Shown piece by piece: positions 57,780-64,000 of a stretch of 64,000 nt of DNA. The stretch spans positions 12,774,599 to 12,838,598 of the forward strand of contig NC_088177.1 in NCBI RefSeq assembly GCF_028769735.1. Direction: 5' to 3'. A program made the position numbers and the translations under genes. The stretch is from Zonotrichia leucophrys gambelii (lineage: Eukaryota > Chordata > Aves > Passeriformes > Passerellidae). The notes beneath the pieces were generated by a model. The model saw only the letters and a list, made by a program, of their open reading frames with translations, was not told the origin of the DNA and made no database searches. The number at the start of each line of letters is the position of its first letter. Within the stretch, counting starts at the first letter, position 1.

Positions 57780-59584
57780 CCTAACTCCCCTGGCTGGCAG
57801 GGATATGTTCACCTCCTGAGCTGTTGCTTTCCAGGGCATCCTTGGTCATTCAGGGAATCCTAAGAGTATGGCCCTTGCCCTCCCCAACCCTTCTCATGCC
57901 CAACACCCCCTCTCATTCTCATCTTTCCTTCCCAGGGGACACAGGGCCCAAGGGATTCCTGGCCTGCAGAGAGAACCTTCTTTACCCTGACAGCTCTGGA
58001 GAATTCAGAAGCACAGCCTGATGAAGTTGCTGGAGGGCATCATCCCAGTGCTGCAGTTTGTGCTTTTCCTTTTCAGCCAGTGCTTCCTCCCTGGCAGTCA
58101 GCAGCCTGGATCTGGCTTCAGGCCTTTCTGTCCAGCTGGTGCCTTCTGCAATGTCTCCAAGGGGATAAACTTCAGTGGATGTCTGGCTGCAAACCAACAG
58201 GGCCAGGGCCAGTCTGTGCCTGCAGCTGGAGCCCAGAGGCCTGGAGAGGCTCAGCCATGCATGGAGCAGCTGCTTTGCTGCAGCATGGCAGTGACATCCT
58301 GCCAGCCCTGCCAGCCCCACGGCAGAGATGTCATACCTGACACAGTGATGACAGCAGTGCAGCTTGGCAGGGGCTCAAAGCAGGAAATTCAGGAGCATCC
58401 AGGCTTTACAGCTGTTTTACCTGCAAAGCAATTGCAGTGAGGTTTTGCAGAAAAAGCTCTTAATGCATTAAACTGTCTGATATATGAGTGAGAACTGTGC
58501 TAAGCCAAGGTTTTGACCTAACAGCTTGAGTTTCAACATTCATCAAGTCAGATTGGCAAGAGCTGTTCTGAAATGTTTAATAAGCTTTTTGTTTTAAGAT
58601 TTACTTTACAAGGCAACTTGTATCACTTTCATCAGTATCTCAATACAAAAGTCTTACAATGCTTTGTTTGCTAAAAAACTACAACATGGAACTGGGGGTT
58701 AGGGAGTTGTCTCCTTTTGCCAGCTGTTTTGGGAGGAGGGCCGTCCCACAGCCTGCTGCTGCTGGAGGCTGCTGGACTCAAACAATAAGTTACACAAGTT
58801 CTGTACATAATTACAGTCAGAGTATGCAGCTGTATTATACACCACAGGTAAACACCACCAGGGCCCATCCCTACTATAAAGGAGAGCTTTTTCTTGAAGA
58901 TTTCAGAGTTTATTTGACCATGGATACATCTAATCTATCAGGGGACTGACATCCATCTTTCTTAGGCACTGATCCAGGCAGAATTGCCTTGCAGAAAAAA
59001 CTGGCTCTTTTGCAAACTTATGCATTATTTAAAAAAAATTTATGTAGCTCTCAAGTCTTTAACAAATTTATAAAAATAATTATTTGCTAGTCTTGTGCCT
59101 ACCTTCAAACACAGAATTACTTGAATAACTTCATATTCTCTTTCTGCATTAGGTTCACTGCAGTATTAGAGCAGGCAGAAACTTCAGAATCCTAATTAGT
59201 CCAACTGTGACCCAACCAACTGGATATTTTAGCCTGAACAAAAGAGTTTAAATGCAACTCCAAAGAAAACAAACAGTTTGTACCACAACAGCTCAAGCTA
59301 ACTAACACTGAATGAGTTTTCCATGGTGGGGAAAAAAAAAAAGTTACTATTTCAAGTTTTAGCACAGAATATTCAGGGAAAACGTTCTGTAAGCCTATGC
59401 TTTGTAAACATTTATACAAATCATTCAGAGTGGCTTTGGAATGGATTTTCAAATCCTTGGCATTGTGCAGGGCAGGAATTAACAGCTCACACTATGAAAA
59501 CAAGCAACTTTGACATGGAGTTAGAAGAGCAAGAGCACTGAAGGCTCCTGCATCAAGTACTTAAAACTGGGTATTACTTTGTAT

Positions 59585-59590
59585 TTTATT
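59585..59590 (-). terminator. Reverse-strand polyadenylation signal, DIP2A
   Basis: TTTATT on the forward strand is AATAAA on the reverse strand, about 720 bases beyond the DIP2A stop codon. It suits a 3' UTR of that length, but DIP2A may use more distal signals. Confidence 0.45.
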
Positions 59591-60305
59591 ATAAAGTTTA
59601 TAGCGTTACAGAGTCCACATGGCACCATCAGTAACCTTGTTACAGCATTTGTTTTTGCTTGGTACAAAAAAGCTGATCAGCAGCATAACTGTTACACTGA
59701 ATCCAGGACTGGAAGGGGTTGGCTTCTTCTGAATAGGGATGAATCAGTGTTTTAAAATAAAAAGGCTGCATTTTTAAATCTCAAATATGTGCAAAATGCC
59801 TTTCAGTAGAGAATGTGGCAGAGGTGTGTGCAATGTGGAAGGGTATGCCCCAACCCCATACTGCCCATATACTGCAGTCACGTGGAGGGTGAACTCTGGA
59901 TGGGTACTCACGACTTTGGGTGCTGTTTCCAGGAGTCCTCCTCACAGCTGGTGCTCTCTCCCCACCCCACTCTGTGTCCTTTTATGCAGTGCATCAAGTA
60001 CTGACATTCATAATTATTCTCTCCCCTCTGCCCCCCCCTCCTAAAATAAAATTGGTCCATGATAGTTCTAATAAGCTTCCTTCAGGAATTCCAGTAAACT
60101 CTCCATCCTAAGACAGCTGTGACTGTTACAATGGGTTTATGAAAGCAAATGCAGTCTGGGAGATGAAGGGCTGCACGTAAAGAGAAGTATCTCCATTTTC
60201 CTAGGGTCTTCAACAGCTTGTAAAAACAAGAGCATGGATTCCAATGTTATTATGAGGAAAGCCCCATGGATTTTGGTGCTTTAGCCTTGATGTTATTTGC
60301 TGTTT

Positions 60306-63300
60306 TCACATGTTGTAGGCAACATAAATAGGATCCAACTGATCAGCTAAAAATCCGTCTCTCAAGTGCATCCGTTGTTTCTCGCCGCGGGAGTTGATGG
60401 GAATGACCCCGGGATCCACGATGACCACGACACCAACAATGAGATAATGCTCTTCCAGGACCACGTTGGTCACCAGTGCCACCAGGTCCAGTGCTTCCTG
60501 CTCTGAGCCTTCCAGCTCCACCACCACCACCAGCAGGTTTGTCCACGTAAACACAGCACTGTTGGCACGACACACGTGTTAATGGGGGGGAAAAAACACC
60601 TGGACAAGTCACTAAAAGAGATTATTAAAAGAAAGACAAGGCCTCCCAAAGCTTACAACTAAACCTGAATGCTTTGAGGCTGGAAAGGACCTACAGCCAA
60701 TGATATACATAACTCATTATATACATATAACTCAGTATATTATGTATATAGAAAACTCAGTTATATACATAACTCATTAGGACCAAATGGGAATAACACA
60801 CGTGACAAGACATCATCCATGAAATCCCTGAGATGTGTTTACCACACCCACAGGTGTACATTCTGACACTGCCAAGGAACTTTAAAGTTCTTCTGCTTTG
60901 GAAGAAATAATGCTGTGGTCCTTACCATTCTGCAATGCTCTTGTGTGCCCTGATGACAGAGGTCTCGATGTCGATGGGGTGGTACCTCATTCCTCTGAGT
61001 TCCAGTGTTTCATCCAAAGAGCCCACCACATACAAGGCATCGTGCCTCTCTGCAACACAGCACACACATTTCAACATCATCACAGCTGCAGGACAAACAC
61101 AGTCACTTGTTGGTGCTTATTCCTGATGTTCTTAGATGTTCCCAGTGCTTCCCAGGGGAAAGAGTCTATAATGCAAGCTCCAGCATTTGAGAGAATTAAG
61201 AGCTCATGCAGCACTTCTGCCTATGACTCCAAGCAACTAAAATCACAATGAAAAGCATTTCTGGGTCATCCAGTCTGTCCTTTCTCTCATGCAATGTAAC
61301 CTCTGTTGATAAACCACCATTAAAACATCTTTTTGTTCCACTATTCTTACCAAAGAACTTTTCTTCTTTGATGAACACAACCACTTTTCCAATTCCCAAA
61401 TTTAACTTCTTTTTTTACAGCTTATACCCACTTGTTCTCATGCCAGTGCAATTCTACTCAGTTTCTTAAGATCTCAGTTTACCAAGTAAGAACAACTCTG
61501 TCCTCTCCCCAGCCTCCACTTTGCCAGGTTAAATAAGCAAAGCTCTCCTAGACCTGACCTGAAGACCCTACCCTACTCTCAACATTCATCCTTCTAACTC
61601 TGTTCAGTTAATTTTGCTTTTTCTTTGTTAACTATTTTATAGTTTTGCTCACTTGTGTTACTGGAGGTGAAAATCATGCTGGCAAGTTGTATTTCTTGTA
61701 TACTGCAAATTTACTGCTCAAAGCCTCTTAAAAACTAAAGGACAACTGACATTGTTCCATGGTGATAAAAATCTCTGTGAAATGCCATTTTTCAGAAAGT
61801 TACAAGGCACAAAAACTTGCTATTGGGATTCAGTGGCAGCAGTCAGGACACTGACACCATTCATTGAAGTCCAATCACAGAAAACCATCAATACACATTT
61901 GTTACTAAGTTACAAGCATTCACACTCCTTTCCTTAGAATGTTCAGAGAGTTATTTCTTTACATATATGATAACTAAGAGTTGTATCTCCTTTGTACTCT
62001 GTCTCAACAGAAAACAGAGCAGACAGAAGATAAACTCTTCCCAAATTTAGACATCTTGGCTTAGATTAAAAAAATCCCGAGATTAACAATTTATTTTATA
62101 TACTGGAAAGTTTCTCCTGTAGGGGGATAGAATATAAGAAAATAAAGATAGTGTGGAAAGTAATCTTACCCCTAAGGGGTTACACCTGGGCCAATTATCA
62201 AAGATTAGGAACAGCCTGACTTTAACAGGCCAGGGATGAGAAGAAGAGTGCTACAAAAGAGTGGGGTGGCTGGGTGAGAAGGGAACTGGAGTGAGGTGGC
62301 TGCTTTGTGAAGATGAAAGAGTCAATGCTCTGAGAGCTGCCCAAGAGAAATGCCAAGAAGGTGTGAAACTTTTGTGATAAGGAGACAGCAGTGTGGAACC
62401 CTGCAATAAGATGACAACATTCTCCTGTAGACCTTTAACTTCTGAAAGACTGCAAAATCACCGGTGTCAGTGCATGCCCTCAACCTGCTGAATGACAGAC
62501 CACCTTCCCCTTAACTCAGGAGTGTTCTGTGGTGGAAGTCAGCCTAACCCAGCTGGGCAGCCCCCAGGAGCAGGTGCAGTGCTCCCCTACCCCCGCTGGC
62601 GTCGGTGAGCTCGGTCCTGCGCAGGAAGCCCAGGTAGCCGGTGCGCGCCCACAGCGTCTGCGTGTCCCCGAAGCTCAGGCGGGCCGTGAAGTGATCGGCG
62701 TGCAGCGCCTCCTCTCCATACACCGTGTAGTAACCAGTGGCATTGTGGGGGCTGCTCACCCAGATCTGGGGATAAACCAAACCAAATCTAGCTGCAATGA
62801 ACACAGGTTGTTGTGCCAGGCACGGAGAGCATCGTTAATTCATTTAAAAGATCTGTTTCACTGACCATTTTGATTGCAGTTTTATTGAAAGCATTAACTT
62901 CTGACTAGAGAAAAGGAGTTTTAGATACATGCAATTGAGAGATGGTAAAGGCCATAAAAAACTGAACCAGGCATTTGGCTTATTGAAAAGGACCTGCTGA
63001 CCTATTAGCTGGGCATCTTATTACACAAAAAAAGAAGCCTATAAAACAAAGGTCATGCCAAGCTGCAAATTACCTACTCCTGCTGCCCACTGATGGGGTA
63101 CCCCTAGCTGTTCTAGCTGCTGGGCAGACACAGACTGTGCAGCCACACGTGCAGGAGTGCACACAGTGCCAGCTCTCTGTGGGGCTCATTCACACCCCAC
63201 TCAGGGGAAGGAAGGCATTTATCTACCAGGAGGTATCCATGCATCACATCACTGCCCACAAATACAGTACAACAGCACCAAAGCTTTACCTCTCCTAAAT

Positions 63301-63364
63301 GGGAGTCTCCCAGAGGTCCCTTGGTTTCTGTGTGTGCTATGATGACCTTGACTCCTGGAAGAAT
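60306..63364 (-). CDS. DIP2A: DIP2A, disco-interacting protein 2 homolog A, C-terminal exons (partial)
   Basis: Four reverse-strand exons in phase: 63364-63290, 62765-62591, 61049-60926 and 60558-60306. They encode the last 208 residues, ending 'QLDPIYVAYNM', and the 5' part lies beyond 64000. DIP2 proteins have an N-terminal DMAP1-binding domain and two adenylate-forming-like (fatty acyl-AMP ligase-like) domains; this is the end of the second. 'WARTGYLGFLRRTELTDASG' matches the conserved region that in these enzymes carries the TGD-type motif, here TGY. 'RHDALYVVGSLDE' and 'FTWTNLLVVVVEL' follow. The sequence is close to all three DIP2 paralogues. I call DIP2A from the neighbouring S100B and LSS, which accompany DIP2A in vertebrates. 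Proposed roles include lipid metabolism and follistatin-like-1 binding. Confidence 0.93.
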
Positions 63365-63794
63365 CTTGAATAAGAAGCAAACAGAAGTTAAGAAAATGAC
63401 AAGAAATTCATTAAAAGAAATGTTAATCAAAAGTCAACAGTCTGTGCTTCCCTTTCTACTCCTTTCTGCACCACACACACCAACCATCTCTTCCTACTAC
63501 AGTTGTTTAACTTGTTAAATAATCCTAACTCTGAGCAGCTGTTTTGCAGCTTCAGCTTTGGTTTCACACCTAGAACATGCCTTCCATATCAAGGCCTCAG
63601 ATTTGTTTTGGTGGCAGCAATTTATCCTATTGCTTCATGTCACGCACCTGGTTTCACTTGACTACTCACTCACAACCTGTTCTCCTGGCCACACTGTGAT
63701 TAGCCAATCTCATCCCACATATTTAATGAGATCCAGGTGATGCAGCTCCACACCCAGGTGAGGGCCATGAGGACACAACGAGTGTCATAATGGC
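63365..63794 (-). other. DIP2A intron sequence
   Basis: AT-rich sequence upstream of the DIP2A exon at 63290-63364. No further exon is recognised before the CR1 copy at the right edge. Confidence 0.7.
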
Positions 63795-64000
63795 TTTGAA
63801 CTGAAACAGGAGGTTTAGAGTAGGTGTTGGGAATAATTCCACCCTTTGAGGGTGGTGAGGCCCTGGCTGGTAAAGGCTGTGGCTACCTCACCCCTGGAAG
63901 TGTCCAAGGCCAGGCTGGACAAAGCTTGGAGCAACCTGGTCTAGGGGAAGGTGTCCCCCCACCCATGGCAGAGAGGGACTGGAATGAGATGAGCTTTGAA
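63795..64000 (+). mobile_element. CR1 LINE 3' fragment running off the window
   Basis: 'aattccaccctttgagggtg', 'gtgaggccctggctgg', 'cacccctggaagtgtcc', 'aaggccaggctggacaaag' and 'gagcaacctggtctagggg' form a well-preserved CR1 3' end that continues past the right edge. It lies in a DIP2A intron, antisense to the gene. Confidence 0.93.

Larger units (their letters stand above)
52900..59584. other. S100B-DIP2A convergent intergenic region
   Basis: No gene is supported over about 6.7 kb. It contains two related segments near 54.66-54.79 and 57.14-57.27 kb that look like copies of one dispersed repeat, and a short CCATG microsatellite at 57761-57779. The right part may hold alternative 3' UTR of DIP2A. 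Confidence 0.5.

Overview
This is a window of vertebrate nuclear DNA, almost certainly from a bird. Genes are split by GT-AG introns and there are no bacterial signals. Many fragments look like the avian CR1 LINE, with its typical 3' end (a run reading 'cacaggttgcccagagaagctgtgg' in most copies, broken here for length) next to ATTCTATG-type termini. An LTR in an LSS intron resembles one I associate from memory with passerine genomes, so a songbird is my best guess, held loosely.

Layout, left to right. 1-9.6 kb is gene-poor, with one solo-LTR-like repeat, a CR1 copy and a perfect 14-bp hairpin. 9.8-15.7 kb is DUSP19 (+, four exons, 213 aa). 17.5-24.6 kb is NUP35 (+, nine exons, 326 aa). 26.8-32.0 kb is a maestro heat-like repeat (MROH) family gene (-, 15 coding exons, 664 aa) with a 10-copy minisatellite in its last intron. 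A broken fragment at 32.9-33.4 kb resembles the QRICH2/C16orf96 family. 34.4-36.1 kb is a repeat cluster: a CR1 split by an LTR, then a tandem duplication. 37.5-46.1 kb is LSS, lanosterol synthase (-, 22 exons, 757 aa). 51.4-52.1 kb is S100B (+, two coding exons plus a probable non-coding first exon). 60.3-63.4 kb is the last four exons of DIP2A (-), whose 5' part lies beyond the window.

The genes are ordinary single-copy housekeeping or signalling genes and do not form a pathway: a dual-specificity phosphatase, a nuclear pore protein, a HEAT-repeat protein, a sterol cyclase, a Ca/Zn-binding S100 protein and a DIP2 adenylate-forming-like protein. All exon models were built by hand. For every complete gene the phases close and the total length matches or nearly matches the known family length.

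I found no convincing new biological system. The most unusual items are the gene order (a NUP35/DUSP19 block joined to an LSS-S100B-DIP2A block that is rearranged relative to human), the minisatellite that begins about 14 bases after an MROH splice donor, the QRICH2-like remnant, and several perfect hairpins and nested repeats.
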